From SYIM01 sp039800205 (lineage in GTDB: Bacteria; Pseudomonadota; Gammaproteobacteria; Burkholderiales; Burkholderiaceae_E), in assembly GCA_039800205.1 (NCBI GenBank), contig JBDLRB010000125.1:1-28327 (forward strand): a stretch of DNA of 28,327 nucleotides, written 5' to 3'. Below, one piece after another: positions 6,421-15,535 of the stretch. Every line of letters starts with the position of its first letter. Position 1 is the first letter of the stretch. Below the pieces are notes generated by a model. It was not told where the DNA came from, made no database searches, and was given only the letters and a program-made list of their open reading frames with translations. The position numbers were made by a program, and so were the translations under genes.

Positions 6421-7788
6421 ATGTCTGCTGCCATTCTGGGCGCCATCGGCGTCCTTTTGCTTTCGTTCATTGTCATTGGACTGAAGGCCCGCGCAAACGC
6501 GGGCGATCTCGATGATTATCTGACCGCCCGCAACACGCAGGGCGCCTCGGCACTGGGGCTGTCGTTCCTGGCCTCGGGTCTGGGCGCATGGATTCTGTTC
6601 GCACCGCCTGAGATCGGGGCACTGGTCGGGCCCCTCGCCTTGTGCGGCTACGCCGTCGGCGCGGCACTGCCCTTTCTGGTGTTCGCCCGCATCGGCGCCT
6701 CTCTGCGCGCGCGCCTGCCCCATGGACGCAGCATTGGCGATTTCGCCGGGCACCGCTTCGGGACGCCCCTTCGCCGCTGGGTGGCGGCGCTGTCCGTGCT
6801 CTACATGACCTGCTTTCTGACCGCGGAACTGACCGCGGTCGGCGGCATCACGGCCCTGCTCTCGGACATCCCGCCCGCGTTGACCATCCTGATCGTTGCC
6901 GGCGCAACGCTGGTCTACACGACGCTGGGTGGCCTTCGGGCCAGCATCATGACCGACCGCTGGCAGGGCGTTCTGCTGCTCGCGCTGCTCGCCGCCATGG
7001 CGTTCGCCATCGGGTCTGCCCCCCGCCCCGCAGCGCCGGTTCAGGCGCCCGTCCAGCCGCCCTGGCCGGTGGGTTTGTCGGTCGCAGCAACCCTGGTGAT
7101 TGCCGTGACCGCAGCCAATCTCTTCCATCAGGGCTACTGGCAGCGGGTCTGGGCGGCGCGCGACTCACAGTCGCTCGGCCGGGGGGCCTGGATCGGAGCG
7201 GCCACGACCGCGATCGCCATCCTGCTGGTGGGCTGGGTCGGCCTCCATGCTGCCGCACTCGGGGTCCCGCTGGGTCAGCCGCCCCTTCCTTTTTTCGCCA
7301 TGATCCGTGAGACCGGCTCCTGGCTGGCGCCCGTGACCCTGGTCCTGGCGATTATCCTCGTGGCCTCATCGGTCGATACCCTGCAAAATGGCATCGCCTC
7401 ACTGATCGCGTCGGAGACTCAGGCCACGACGCTGACTCGCGCACGCTGGATCACCGTTCTGCTGATGGGGCCCGTCGTACTCGTTGCGCTTCAGGGTGTA
7501 TCGGTCCTGCGTCTTTTTCTGATCGCAGACCTGCTCTGCGCAACAGCCATCGTACCCATTCTCCTCGGACTCTGGTCACGCATGAGCAGCCGGGCCGCGC
7601 TGGCGGGTTGCGTCGCCGGCCTCTTGGGCGCGATCCTGCCCGGCTGGGTCACAGGTGGAAGTCTGGGCGCAGGGGTGCTCGCCGCCAGTTTCCCCGGCTC
7701 GATCCCGACGCTCCCGCCCTTCATCGGAGCGCTCGCCCTGTCGAGTCTGGTCAGTCTGGGGATGGCCCTCGCTCAGCGCCGCAGCTAG
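6421..7788 (+). CDS. Sodium:solute symporter (SSS family) under TPP riboswitch control; putative thiamine or thiamine-precursor transporter
   Basis: 455 residues with around a dozen hydrophobic segments. The SSS signature is YTTLGGLRASIMTDRWQ at residues 166-182, and VASSVDTLQNGIAS resembles the sodium-site helix of LeuT-fold symporters. The ATG directly follows the TPP aptamer, which contains its ribosome binding site, so synthesis should fall when thiamine pyrophosphate is plentiful. That regulation, not the sequence itself, is the reason to propose import of thiamine, its pyrimidine (HMP) or its thiazole. SSS proteins regulated by THI elements have been predicted before in comparative genomics of thiamine metabolism (the ThiV type), but I cannot verify orthology here. 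The pyroglutamyl-peptidase gene starts 39 bases downstream. Confidence 0.9.
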   Translation: MSAAILGAIGVLLLSFIVIGLKARANAGDLDDYLTARNTQGASALGLSFLASGLGAWILFAPPEIGALVGPLALCGYAVGAALPFLVFARIGASLRARLPHGRSIGDFAGHRFGTPLRRWVAALSVLYMTCFLTAELTAVGGITALLSDIPPALTILIVAGATLVYTTLGGLRASIMTDRWQGVLLLALLAAMAFAIGSAPRPAAPVQAPVQPPWPVGLSVAATLVIAVTAANLFHQGYWQRVWAARDSQSLGRGAWIGAATTAIAILLVGWVGLHAAALGVPLGQPPLPFFAMIRETGSWLAPVTLVLAIILVASSVDTLQNGIASLIASETQATTLTRARWITVLLMGPVVLVALQGVSVLRLFLIADLLCATAIVPILLGLWSRMSSRAALAGCVAGLLGAILPGWVTGGSLGAGVLAASFPGSIPTLPPFIGALALSSLVSLGMALAQRRS

Positions 7789-7827
7789 CTGAAGGCTGAC
7801 CCGCCCAGATGCTCAACACACAGTCAA

Positions 7828-8541
7828 ATGGCTCCACGCACCGTCCTGATCACCGGCTTTGAGCCTTTCGACGGCCACCGCCTCAACGTGTCCTGGGAAG
7901 TTGCGCGGGCGCTCCCCGCGCGCTCTCCGGACGGCGAGTCATGGATTGCGCACCGTCTGCCGTGTACCTTTGAGGCCTGCGCGGTCGAACTCCCCCGCCT
8001 CCTCGATCACGTTCAGCCGGACTGTGTCATCGCGCTCGGGCAAGCCGAGGGGCGGGCGGACATCACGATCGAACGCATTGCCGTCAACGTTCGCGACGCC
8101 CGCATTCCCGACAACGCGGGCGCTCAACCGATCGATCTGCCCGTGGTCGAGGGCGCGCCGCTCGCATATCTGAGTACCCTTCCCTGGCGGGCACTGGTCA
8201 CCTCGCTGCGCGAATCGGCGATGCCGGTGAGTTTGTCGAATACGGCGGGCACATTCGTGTGCAACGCCGGCTTTTTTGTCCTGCAGCACCATCTGCGCGA
8301 CCGCGCCGTGCCCAGCGGGTTCGTCCATCTGCCGATTCTTCCCGAACAGCGCCCTGATCACAATCCGACGGTCAAGCGCATTGCACGCGAAGACGCGCCG
8401 ATGATCGCGGGGCGCGATGTGCCTGTGCTCGAACTGAGCCTGCAGATCGATACACTCGCCTTGCTGATTCGGCGAACGCGCGAGCACACGGGGCCCTGGG
8501 GCCCGATCGACACCCACTTCGGCAACCTGGCGAATCGCTGA
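7828..8541 (+). CDS. pcp: Pyroglutamyl-peptidase I (peptidase C15)
   Basis: 237 residues, slightly longer than the usual 200-220. The N-terminal VLITGFEPFDGHRLNVSWEV block and the catalytic triad are all present: E82 in ITIERIAVN, C145 in SNTAGTFVCNAGFF and H167 in GFVHLPILP. The enzyme removes N-terminal pyroglutamate from peptides in the cytoplasm. The ATG at 7828 has no obvious Shine-Dalgarno sequence. The gene follows the symporter by 39 bases on the same strand and has no visible promoter, so it may be cotranscribed and thus indirectly under the TPP riboswitch. It is convergent with the DUF2062 gene. Confidence 0.92.
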   Translation: MAPRTVLITGFEPFDGHRLNVSWEVARALPARSPDGESWIAHRLPCTFEACAVELPRLLDHVQPDCVIALGQAEGRADITIERIAVNVRDARIPDNAGAQPIDLPVVEGAPLAYLSTLPWRALVTSLRESAMPVSLSNTAGTFVCNAGFFVLQHHLRDRAVPSGFVHLPILPEQRPDHNPTVKRIAREDAPMIAGRDVPVLELSLQIDTLALLIRRTREHTGPWGPIDTHFGNLANR

Positions 8542-8570
8542 CTCGCGCGTGCGATGGAGCAGTGGCTGGC

Positions 8571-9140
8571 TCAGTCGGTGCGCGGTCTGCCCTGCCGACG
8601 GGCGAGTTGGCGGCGCCGAGCCATCCGGACCTTGAAGGTCCAGATCCAGGAGACCAGGAAATAGGTCAACAGGCCGCCGATGACCGCAAACAGCACCAGC
8701 CCGACCAGCAAGGGCTTTCCGACGCCCAGGATCCGACGCTTGGCCGATTGCCACCACGATTCATCGGGCTGGACTTCGTCCACAACCGCCTGCACGGTAT
8801 CCGGAGCCGGTGGCGGGGGCCCCGGATCATCGACAATGACCGACCCGACTTTCCAGGCCAGGTAATAGACGGGCCCGAAGGTCACCGGATTGGTCACCAG
8901 CGTGCTGGCAACCGCTGCGGGGATATTGGCCCGCAGCGCAACGGCCACCGCCGCGCTGAAGGGGATCTGCGCGATCGGAATCAGGAACCCAAAGAAAACA
9001 CCGACCGCGACCCCCAGGGCGAGACCCCGGCGGCTGAAACGCCACAGGCGGGGGTGGTAAAGCGCCGGCCCCAGCCAGCGCAACCAGCGATTGCGCTGCA
9101 AGGCGTCCTGCGACGGCATGTACTTGCGAAAAAAACCCAT
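8571..9140 (-). CDS. DUF2062 membrane protein
   Basis: 189 residues with the DUF2062 pattern: a basic N-terminus (RRGLALGVAVGVFFGFLIP), then AQIPFSAAVAVALRANIPAAVASTLVTNPVT and FGPVYYLAWKVG, here described by its key blocks. There are hydrophobic segments at about 40-60 and 138-162, a proline-rich linker (PGPPPPAPD, about 105-113) and a strongly basic C-terminus. The function of the family is unknown and the protein is presumably in the inner membrane. There is no clear ribosome binding site. It lies 226 bases downstream of the mmgE/prpD-like gene on the same strand, so it probably has its own promoter. Confidence 0.9.
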   Translation of the reverse strand: MGFFRKYMPSQDALQRNRWLRWLGPALYHPRLWRFSRRGLALGVAVGVFFGFLIPIAQIPFSAAVAVALRANIPAAVASTLVTNPVTFGPVYYLAWKVGSVIVDDPGPPPPAPDTVQAVVDEVQPDESWWQSAKRRILGVGKPLLVGLVLFAVIGGLLTYFLVSWIWTFKVRMARRRQLARRQGRPRTD

Positions 9141-9366
9141 CGGCGAACCGTGGTCTGGGGGGGAGAGGCCTGTTTGTCAAAGATGAGGAGGACATGACTG
9201 CAGCACCGACCAGCATTGACCCGCCCCATCGCCACATCATAGCGACTCGGTCCTTTGCCGCACAAATAACCTCCGCCGTTCGAGCCCATCCGGGCATCCG
9301 GCCCACATTCAGCGCCCCCCGCACAACAGGTCGGCGCTCGCCGGGCCCCTGCCCCGTATGTTCGAC
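9141..9366. other. Intergenic region with no recognised gene
   Basis: 226 bases between the DUF2062 start and the MmgE/PrpD stop. Open frames crossing it have no recognisable domain. It presumably holds the DUF2062 promoter; no convincing hexamers or terminator were found by eye. Confidence 0.4.
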
Positions 9367-10743
9367 TCAGGTCTGCGGTCGGGTCATCTGCGCCAGCGAG
9401 CGTGCGCTCCCCGTCCCGCCCAGCTGCCAACAGGCCTGGATCAGCGACGCGGTCGCAGATGCGCCCAGAACCGGTTCGGCCAGATTGCTGAACTTGTCTT
9501 CCAACTGACCATCGGACATGGGTCGCCCGAGGGAACCGATGGCGTGCTCGACAAAGACATGCACTCGGCGGCCGTCTTTCAGGATGGCCGTCAAATCTGC
9601 ACTGGCCTCATCGATGGAATCATCGACCGTCGCGACGACGCGACGACGAAGATCGACCACGTCCGGGCGGGCGACAATATCGTCCGCATATTGCTCTTCG
9701 GCCGCACGCCCGAAAATCAGACCCGCCGCACAGCCATGGTAGACGCTGAATTTGCCCTGCAAACCATCGGCGGGCTCTTTCTTGCCGGTCAGTTCGAGCA
9801 CCAGCGAGTGCACCTTGAGCTCGATTCGCTCGACCTCCTCGGGGCGCACACCCTGTTCGCGCAATTGCACACAGCCATCGATACTCGGGTGAATCACGAT
9901 GCCGCAGGCAAAGGGCTTGTACGTGTTGAAACTGATCTCGAATCGCTGACCCAACTCGTCCGTGGCCTCGTTCCACCGGCACGCGGGCGAAACGACCTGC
10001 GCCCAGCCTCGCGGGGCCTCGATTGCCCGGGCACTCGAGGTGAATCCGTGACGCGCCATCAAGGCAGCCATCAGACCCGCGCGCGCCGCGCCTCCGGGGT
10101 GGAAGGGTTTGGTCATCGTTCCGAACTGTTCACGCAGGCCCACCGGTTGAGACGCCGCGATGCCCAGGGCCATCGCCGTCTGCTCGGCATCCAGCCCGAG
10201 CAATCGGGCACACCCCGCCGCAGCACCGAACATTCCTGTTGTGCCCGTGATGTGCCAGCCCCGGTCATAGTGCTCGGGATACACCACATTGCCCAGCCTG
10301 CAGGCCACATCGATCCCCAGCACCAGCGCATCGATCAGCGCCCGACCGGACAAATCCAGATGTTCGGCAAGGGCCAGAACCGCCGACGCCACGGGGCCCG
10401 CCGGGTGAATGATGGTCTTCAGATGCGTATCGTCGAAATCGAAGGTGTGTGAACTGATGCCATTCAGCAAGGCCGCGCTGGCAATATCGACCCGGTCGGC
10501 GCGCCCGGTCACGGTGGCCTGCGAAGCGGGCGCCAGCATCCGAACCGCCGCGAGCGCCGCATCCGTCGCCTCATGCCGGGAAGCGCCGATGGCGCATCCC
10601 AGCCAGTTCAGGAACGTCCGGTGGGCCTCGTGCTCAACGGCATCGGACCAGCCCCGCGAAGGATGTTTTGCTACGAAATCTGCCAGCGCCCGGGTGATCG
10701 GCGGTGCATTGTGGTCAGCGTTGACCTGAGTATTACGAGCCAT
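9367..10743 (-). CDS. MmgE/PrpD family protein (2-methylcitrate dehydratase/cis-aconitate decarboxylase-like)
   Basis: 458 residues, full family length. Typical blocks include FLNWLGCAIGASRHEATDAAL near the N-terminus, LLNGISSHTFDFDDTH (about 92-107), HPAGPVASAVLAL, and FGTMTKPFHPGGAARAGL near the middle, with SFNTYKPFACGIVIHP beyond. The family contains 2-methylcitrate dehydratases and cis-aconitate decarboxylases, but most members beside Bug receptors have no assigned substrate. None of the methylcitrate-cycle partners (prpB, prpC, acnD) is nearby, so a propionate role is not supported. AGGA lies eight bases before the ATG. It is the last gene of a leftward operon: gntR, bug receptor, then this gene after a 53-base gap. 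Confidence 0.92.
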   Translation of the reverse strand: MARNTQVNADHNAPPITRALADFVAKHPSRGWSDAVEHEAHRTFLNWLGCAIGASRHEATDAALAAVRMLAPASQATVTGRADRVDIASAALLNGISSHTFDFDDTHLKTIIHPAGPVASAVLALAEHLDLSGRALIDALVLGIDVACRLGNVVYPEHYDRGWHITGTTGMFGAAAGCARLLGLDAEQTAMALGIAASQPVGLREQFGTMTKPFHPGGAARAGLMAALMARHGFTSSARAIEAPRGWAQVVSPACRWNEATDELGQRFEISFNTYKPFACGIVIHPSIDGCVQLREQGVRPEEVERIELKVHSLVLELTGKKEPADGLQGKFSVYHGCAAGLIFGRAAEEQYADDIVARPDVVDLRRRVVATVDDSIDEASADLTAILKDGRRVHVFVEHAIGSLGRPMSDGQLEDKFSNLAEPVLGASATASLIQACWQLGGTGSARSLAQMTRPQT

Positions 10744-10796
10744 GATGTCCTGCAGAGGAGAAAGAGAACGGAAACGGGGACGCGACAGGCAGGAGC

Positions 10797-11768
10797 TCAG
10801 CTATCCAGCCGGATGCCCCGCTGCTGAGCGACCTGAGTCCAGCGCGCCACATCGGCCGCGATGTACCGGGCAAACTGATCCGGGCTCATCGGCATGGGCT
10901 CAACCGCTTCAGCTGCGAGCTTTTCGCGCAGATCGGGCGCCTTGAGTACGGTTGCAAGCGACTCATTCAGACGCTTGACGATGTCTCCGGGAATGCCGGC
11001 CGGGCCCACCACGCCATACCACTGGATGGCGTCAAAGCCCTTGAAGCCCACCTCCTCCAGCGTGGGTGTGTCCTTGAGCGCCGGGTGCCGTTGGGCCCCC
11101 GTCACCGCCAGAGGCCGGACCCGCCCGGCTCGAATATGCGGCATGGCGGCCGCGAGGCCGGGCATCATGGCCTGGGTCTGCCCGGAGATCACATCCAGAA
11201 ATGCGGGCGCAATGCCGCGGTAGGGAATGTGCGTGATGAAAAGGCCCGCCTCCTGCTTCAGGAGTTCCATCGCAAGATGCGTCAGCGAGCCCACCCCCGC
11301 CGAACCATAGCTGAGCCGCCCCGGATTCTTGCGGATGTAATCGATCAGTTCCCGAGTCGACGATGCGGGGACTTGTGCGTTCACCACCAGCACATTCGGC
11401 GTCCCGCCGATCATGCCGATCGGCGTGAAATTCCGGACCGGATCGTAGGGCAGCTTGCGGGTCGCGGGCGCGGTGCCATGGGTGGCGACATAGCCCTGCA
11501 TCAGGGTGTAGCCATCGGCGGCTGACCGCACCGTATTCTGCGAGGCAATCACACCCCCCCCGCCCCCCTGATTCTCGACGACGATGTTTTGACCGAGCAG
11601 CTTGGCCCAGCGCTCGGTGACCGTTCGTCCGATCATGTCGCTCCCGCCGCCGGCCGCGACCGGCACGATGTAGCGAATCGGCTTGGACGGGTAGGCGCCC
11701 TGGCCGATCACGGAAGTGGGGAGTACCGCTGCAGCGGGCAGCGCAGCCAGCAGGGAACGTCGTTTCAT
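10797..11768 (-). CDS. Bug/TctC-family periplasmic substrate-binding receptor
   Basis: 323 residues with an N-terminal signal (MKRRSLLAALPAAAVLPTSV, cleavage likely after VIGQG or nearby). The family blocks are YPSKPIRYIVPVAAGGGSDMIGR (about 26-48), VVENQGGGGG, SAADGYTLMQG, KLPYDPVRNFTPIGMIG, GSAGVGSLTHLAMELL and HIPYRGIAPAFLDVISG. It would bind a small, probably carboxylated, ligand in the periplasm. Its ATG overlaps the gntR stop (ATGA, 11765-11768) and has GGAGG five bases upstream, so the two are translationally coupled. Its operon with mmgE/prpD suggests the receptor captures the acid that the MmgE/PrpD protein acts on (inference). No TctAB membrane genes are present. Confidence 0.94.
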   Translation of the reverse strand: MKRRSLLAALPAAAVLPTSVIGQGAYPSKPIRYIVPVAAGGGSDMIGRTVTERWAKLLGQNIVVENQGGGGGVIASQNTVRSAADGYTLMQGYVATHGTAPATRKLPYDPVRNFTPIGMIGGTPNVLVVNAQVPASSTRELIDYIRKNPGRLSYGSAGVGSLTHLAMELLKQEAGLFITHIPYRGIAPAFLDVISGQTQAMMPGLAAAMPHIRAGRVRPLAVTGAQRHPALKDTPTLEEVGFKGFDAIQWYGVVGPAGIPGDIVKRLNESLATVLKAPDLREKLAAEAVEPMPMSPDQFARYIAADVARWTQVAQQRGIRLDS

Positions 11769-12463
11769 GAGGCCTCCTTGTTGAGACGCGTCCAGGCGTC
11801 GTTGACGTGGGATTCGATCAGTTGGCGGGCAACCACCGGGTCGCCCTCCCCCAAGGCGTGCGCGATCGCTTGATGTTCGGCGATCGAGTGGCGCATCGAG
11901 TCGGCTTGAGCAAGATTGCGCAGGCGCGACAGATGTAGCTTGTGGATCAAGGCGCGGTAGCTGGATTCAAGCTCGGCATTTCCTGCAGCCAAAACAATGT
12001 CCCAGTGGAACTGAAGGTTCTCGCGGTAGTAGCGCTGGAGCGCACCCTCCCGCGCGGCCGCGCCCATCTGGTCGATGGCGTGTTCGAGGCGATCCCGAAG
12101 CGCGTGTCGCTGATCGATGGGCAGACCTGCAGCGCGCTGCCCCGCCAGCCCATCGAGGGCCCCCCGCACTTCGTAGAGGTTGCGTACTTCGGCTGCCCCG
12201 AGGGCCCGAACGAACACACCCGCATGCTTGCGTGACACCACCAGACCGCTGCTTTCGAGTTCCCGCAGCGCCTCGCGGACGGGCACTCGAGACACTTCGA
12301 GGCGGCGCGCGACGTCGGGTTCGTTGATCCGCTCGCCGGGCTGCAGATGCCCGCCCACAATCCGGGTCAGGAGGTCATCCCGAACGAGCTTCGACAGGGA
12401 AATCGAGCGGATTTCCGTCGCACGATCGCTGTTGAGTGTTTCGAGCCAGGGTAACGACGCCAT
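11765..12463 (-). CDS. GntR-family (FadR/FCD subfamily) transcriptional regulator
   Basis: 232 residues. The winged helix-turn-helix covers about residues 20-85 (LLTRIVGGHLQPGERINEPD and ARRLEVSRVPVREALRELES). The C-terminal FCD ligand domain is helical and carries conserved polar positions such as the arginine in LYEVRGALDG and histidines in FHWDIV, HQAIAHAL and SHVNDAW, which in this family often bind a metal and a carboxylate. It is first in an operon with the Bug receptor and MmgE/PrpD genes, so it most likely responds to that pathway's substrate. The intergenic palindrome near 12492-12499 is its candidate operator, and would put the divergent oxidoreductase under the same control. Confidence 0.94.
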   Translation of the reverse strand: MASLPWLETLNSDRATEIRSISLSKLVRDDLLTRIVGGHLQPGERINEPDVARRLEVSRVPVREALRELESSGLVVSRKHAGVFVRALGAAEVRNLYEVRGALDGLAGQRAAGLPIDQRHALRDRLEHAIDQMGAAAREGALQRYYRENLQFHWDIVLAAGNAELESSYRALIHKLHLSRLRNLAQADSMRHSIAEHQAIAHALGEGDPVVARQLIESHVNDAWTRLNKEAS

Positions 12464-12483
12464 CGGTGACTCTGGAGGGTTAA

Positions 12484-12505
12484 TCGTATTTCGTATACGT
12501 TATCA
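12484..12505. promoter_or_regulatory. Candidate GntR/FCD operator in the divergent promoter region
   Basis: CGTATACG (12492-12499) is a perfect 8-base palindrome centred on GTATAC, with partial outer symmetry and an additional CGTAT half-site at 12485-12489. FCD-type GntR regulators commonly bind GTATAC-centred or GT-N-AC palindromes. It lies 29 bases upstream of the gntR ATG and about 70 upstream of the divergent oxidoreductase ATG. Confidence 0.45.
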
Positions 12506-12568
12506 GGTTTGCGACAATTCACTCAGCATTCCCCTTCAGAACACCCTTCAGCGATCGCGGAGCCCCTC

Positions 12569-13537
12569 ATGAAAGCCTGGATGATTGATCCCAAGGACCT
12601 GTCCCTGAGTTTGCAGGACGCCCCTCTGCCGCAGGCGGGACCGGGCCAACTGCTTGTTCGAGTGCATAGCGCGGCAATGAATCGGGGCGAGTTGTTGAGC
12701 GGTTCGAAGAAAGCCTCGCAGGCGAAGATCGCCGGGATCGAAGCGGCCGGCGTCGTCGAGTCGGTGGGTGCGGGGGTCGAGCGTTTCAAGGCAGGCGACC
12801 GGGTCACGGGGCGGGCGGCGGGCGGATTCGCGCCCTTTACCGTGATCGATCACCGCGACGCGGTTCCGGTGCCGCTGGGTCTCAGCTGGCATGCGGCGGC
12901 CGCCTTGCCGATCGCGGGCTTGGTCGCCTATGACATGGTCGTCGCCGAAGGCGGTCTCCGGAGCGGCGAAACGCTGCTGGTGCTCGGCATTGCCTCAGGC
13001 GTTGGCGTGGCCAGCCTTCAGATCGCGAAGGCGCTTGGTGCAAAGGTGATCGGAACCTCGGGATCGGACAGCAAGCTCGACCGGCTGCGCGGGCTCGGAC
13101 TCGACCTGGGGATCGCAACCCGCAGTGTCGACTTCGTCGACCCGGTACAGCAATTTACCGGAGGCGCAGGGGTCGATCTGGTGATCGATTCAATCGGCGG
13201 CACCCCCTTCGCGGCCGGCCTGAGCTGTCTGGGCTACATGGGCCGACTGGCGATCGTGGGCCATGTTGACGGCGTCTTCAAGGCTGAGATCGATCTCGCG
13301 GCCGTCCACCGCAAACGCCTGAAAGTGTTCGGCGTCAGCAACGCGATGCGCACGGCCGCGCAACGCGAGGAGACGGTCGCCGGGTTCATTCGTGACGTGA
13401 TGCCTCACGTCACGAGTGGTCGTATCGTCCCGCTCATCGATCGCGTGCTTGGATTTGATGCCGTGCCCGAGGCACATCGAATCATGCAGGCCGACACGCA
13501 CGTCGGCAAGATCGTTGTCTCAGTCAACGAAGACTGA
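12569..13537 (+). CDS. Zinc-independent MDR-family oxidoreductase (quinone oxidoreductase-like)
   Basis: 322 residues. The GroES-like N-terminal half (QLLVRVHSAAMNRGELL, GIEAAGVVESVGAGV, FKAGDRVTG) precedes a Rossmann domain whose cofactor motif is GIASGVGVASLQIAKALGAK (140-159), suited to NAD(P)H. Catalytic zinc ligands are absent, which points to the quinone oxidoreductase/enoyl reductase side of the superfamily. The substrate is unknown. The frame is open upstream to 12509, but GGAG six bases before the ATG at 12569 and the family N-terminus (MKAWMI) fix the start. It is divergent from gntR and convergent with isocitrate lyase. Confidence 0.92.
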   Translation: MKAWMIDPKDLSLSLQDAPLPQAGPGQLLVRVHSAAMNRGELLSGSKKASQAKIAGIEAAGVVESVGAGVERFKAGDRVTGRAAGGFAPFTVIDHRDAVPVPLGLSWHAAAALPIAGLVAYDMVVAEGGLRSGETLLVLGIASGVGVASLQIAKALGAKVIGTSGSDSKLDRLRGLGLDLGIATRSVDFVDPVQQFTGGAGVDLVIDSIGGTPFAAGLSCLGYMGRLAIVGHVDGVFKAEIDLAAVHRKRLKVFGVSNAMRTAAQREETVAGFIRDVMPHVTSGRIVPLIDRVLGFDAVPEAHRIMQADTHVGKIVVSVNED

Positions 13538-13564
13538 GACAACGGACCACATTGACTGCAGCGA

Positions 13565-13576
13565 GCGGCCGATCGA

Positions 13577-13585
<9 letters not shown>
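13565..13585. terminator. Possible hairpin terminator between convergent genes
   Basis: GCGGCC (13565-13570) and GGCCGC (13580-13585) form a 6-bp GC stem with a 9-base loop between the oxidoreductase and isocitrate lyase 3' ends. There is no T-tract, and the right arm overlaps the isocitrate lyase stop. Confidence 0.3.
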
Positions 13586-14893
<1,308 letters not shown>

Positions 14894-15174
14894 TGAAGAC
14901 TCCTGAAAAAATGGAAGAGGAAGGTTTGAATCCACGGTCAGAATAGGCGCTGACGCGGCACCGCAGCATTATTTTTAAAATTTTTCAGGCAGTTTTTTGT
15001 TTTATAAAACATATGCTTAATTGCTATTTTCACAATGCGGCATATGATTTACCACAATGGAAAATAATAACCTTGCGCTGCACCACCTTATTTTCATAAT
15101 GCGAAACGATCTTTTGCGTGAGAAAATGACCGCATCGCACGTCGCTTCCCAACCGTCAGACCGGAGCCGCCCTG
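14894..15174. promoter_or_regulatory. AT-rich divergent control region upstream of aceA and the TIGR01244 gene
   Basis: The longest and by far the most AT-rich gap in the window. A 15-base motif, TATTTTCAYAATGCG, occurs twice in the same orientation (15025-15039 and 15089-15103, 64 bases start to start). The first copy is flanked by the inverted pair CATATGC (15010-15016) and GCATATG (15040-15046). GTTTTATAAAAC (14999-15010) is a 12-base palindrome. For the rightward gene TTGCGC (15073-15078) and CATAAT (15095-15100) are 16 bases apart, so motif copy 2 would overlap the -10. For aceA, TTGTGA and TATGTT on the minus strand are 16 bases apart. These are by-eye predictions. Confidence 0.5.
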
Positions 15175-15507
15175 ATGTACAGACCGATCGACAATGACTA
15201 TGCCGTCGCGGGGCAACTGCGCCCCGAGGACATGGCCGCACTGGCCGAGGCGGGCTTTCGCTCGGTCATCGACAATCGCCCGGATGGCGAAGATGCTGCG
15301 CAGCCCGATCACGCGGTCATGCGCGCAGCCGCCGAGGCGGCCGGGCTGAGCTTTGTCTACATTCCCGTTGGGGCGGCGTTCCCGGTGGACGCCGCCGCCC
15401 ATCAACTGCGCGAGGCCCTGCCCAACCTACCCCGGCCGATTCTGGGCTATTGCCGATCAGGCGCCCGAAGCACGACGATCTACCAATTGGCGACCGCGCA
15501 AGACTGA
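15175..15507 (+). CDS. TIGR01244-family (DUF442) sulfurtransferase/phosphatase-like protein
   Basis: 110 residues with the single-domain TIGR01244 pattern: YAVAGQLRPEDMAALAEAGFR (9-29, described by its key AGQL and LAEAGF elements), VIDNRPDGED and the active-site loop GYCRSGARS, in which C93-x4-R98 resembles the rhodanese/tyrosine-phosphatase loop. In some bacteria this domain is fused to a metallo-beta-lactamase-like sulfur dioxygenase; here it stands alone. The true substrate is not known. GGAG lies nine or so bases upstream of the ATG. It shares its promoter region with aceA and is convergent with the truncated haemoglobin gene. Confidence 0.88.
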   Translation: MYRPIDNDYAVAGQLRPEDMAALAEAGFRSVIDNRPDGEDAAQPDHAVMRAAAEAAGLSFVYIPVGAAFPVDAAAHQLREALPNLPRPILGYCRSGARSTTIYQLATAQD

Positions 15508-15516
15508 TCCCGCCCC

Positions 15517-15532
15517 GTCGCCCTGAGGCGAC
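15517..15532. terminator. Short perfect hairpin between convergent genes
   Basis: GTCGCC, loop CTGA, GGCGAC form a perfect 6-bp stem with a tetraloop, sitting in the 28-base gap between the TIGR01244 and haemoglobin stops. It could act in both directions. No T-tract follows on either strand. Confidence 0.5.
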
Positions 15533-15535
15533 CCA

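Noticed and set aside
9141..9366. A possible small gene between the DUF2062 and MmgE/PrpD genes
   Set aside because: The open frames crossing it extend into neighbouring genes in other frames, and none has a domain or ribosome binding site that I trust.
9358..10452. A 364-codon plus-strand open frame
   Set aside because: It is antisense to the clearly recognisable MmgE/PrpD gene.
14894..14935. Upstream GTG start for isocitrate lyase
   Set aside because: The internal ATG at 14893 has a well-placed CAGGAG and gives the usual protein length.
14999..15010. GTTTTATAAAAC palindrome as a specific operator
   Set aside because: In such an AT-rich stretch a 12-base palindrome of this kind is weak evidence by itself, so it is only noted in the region description.
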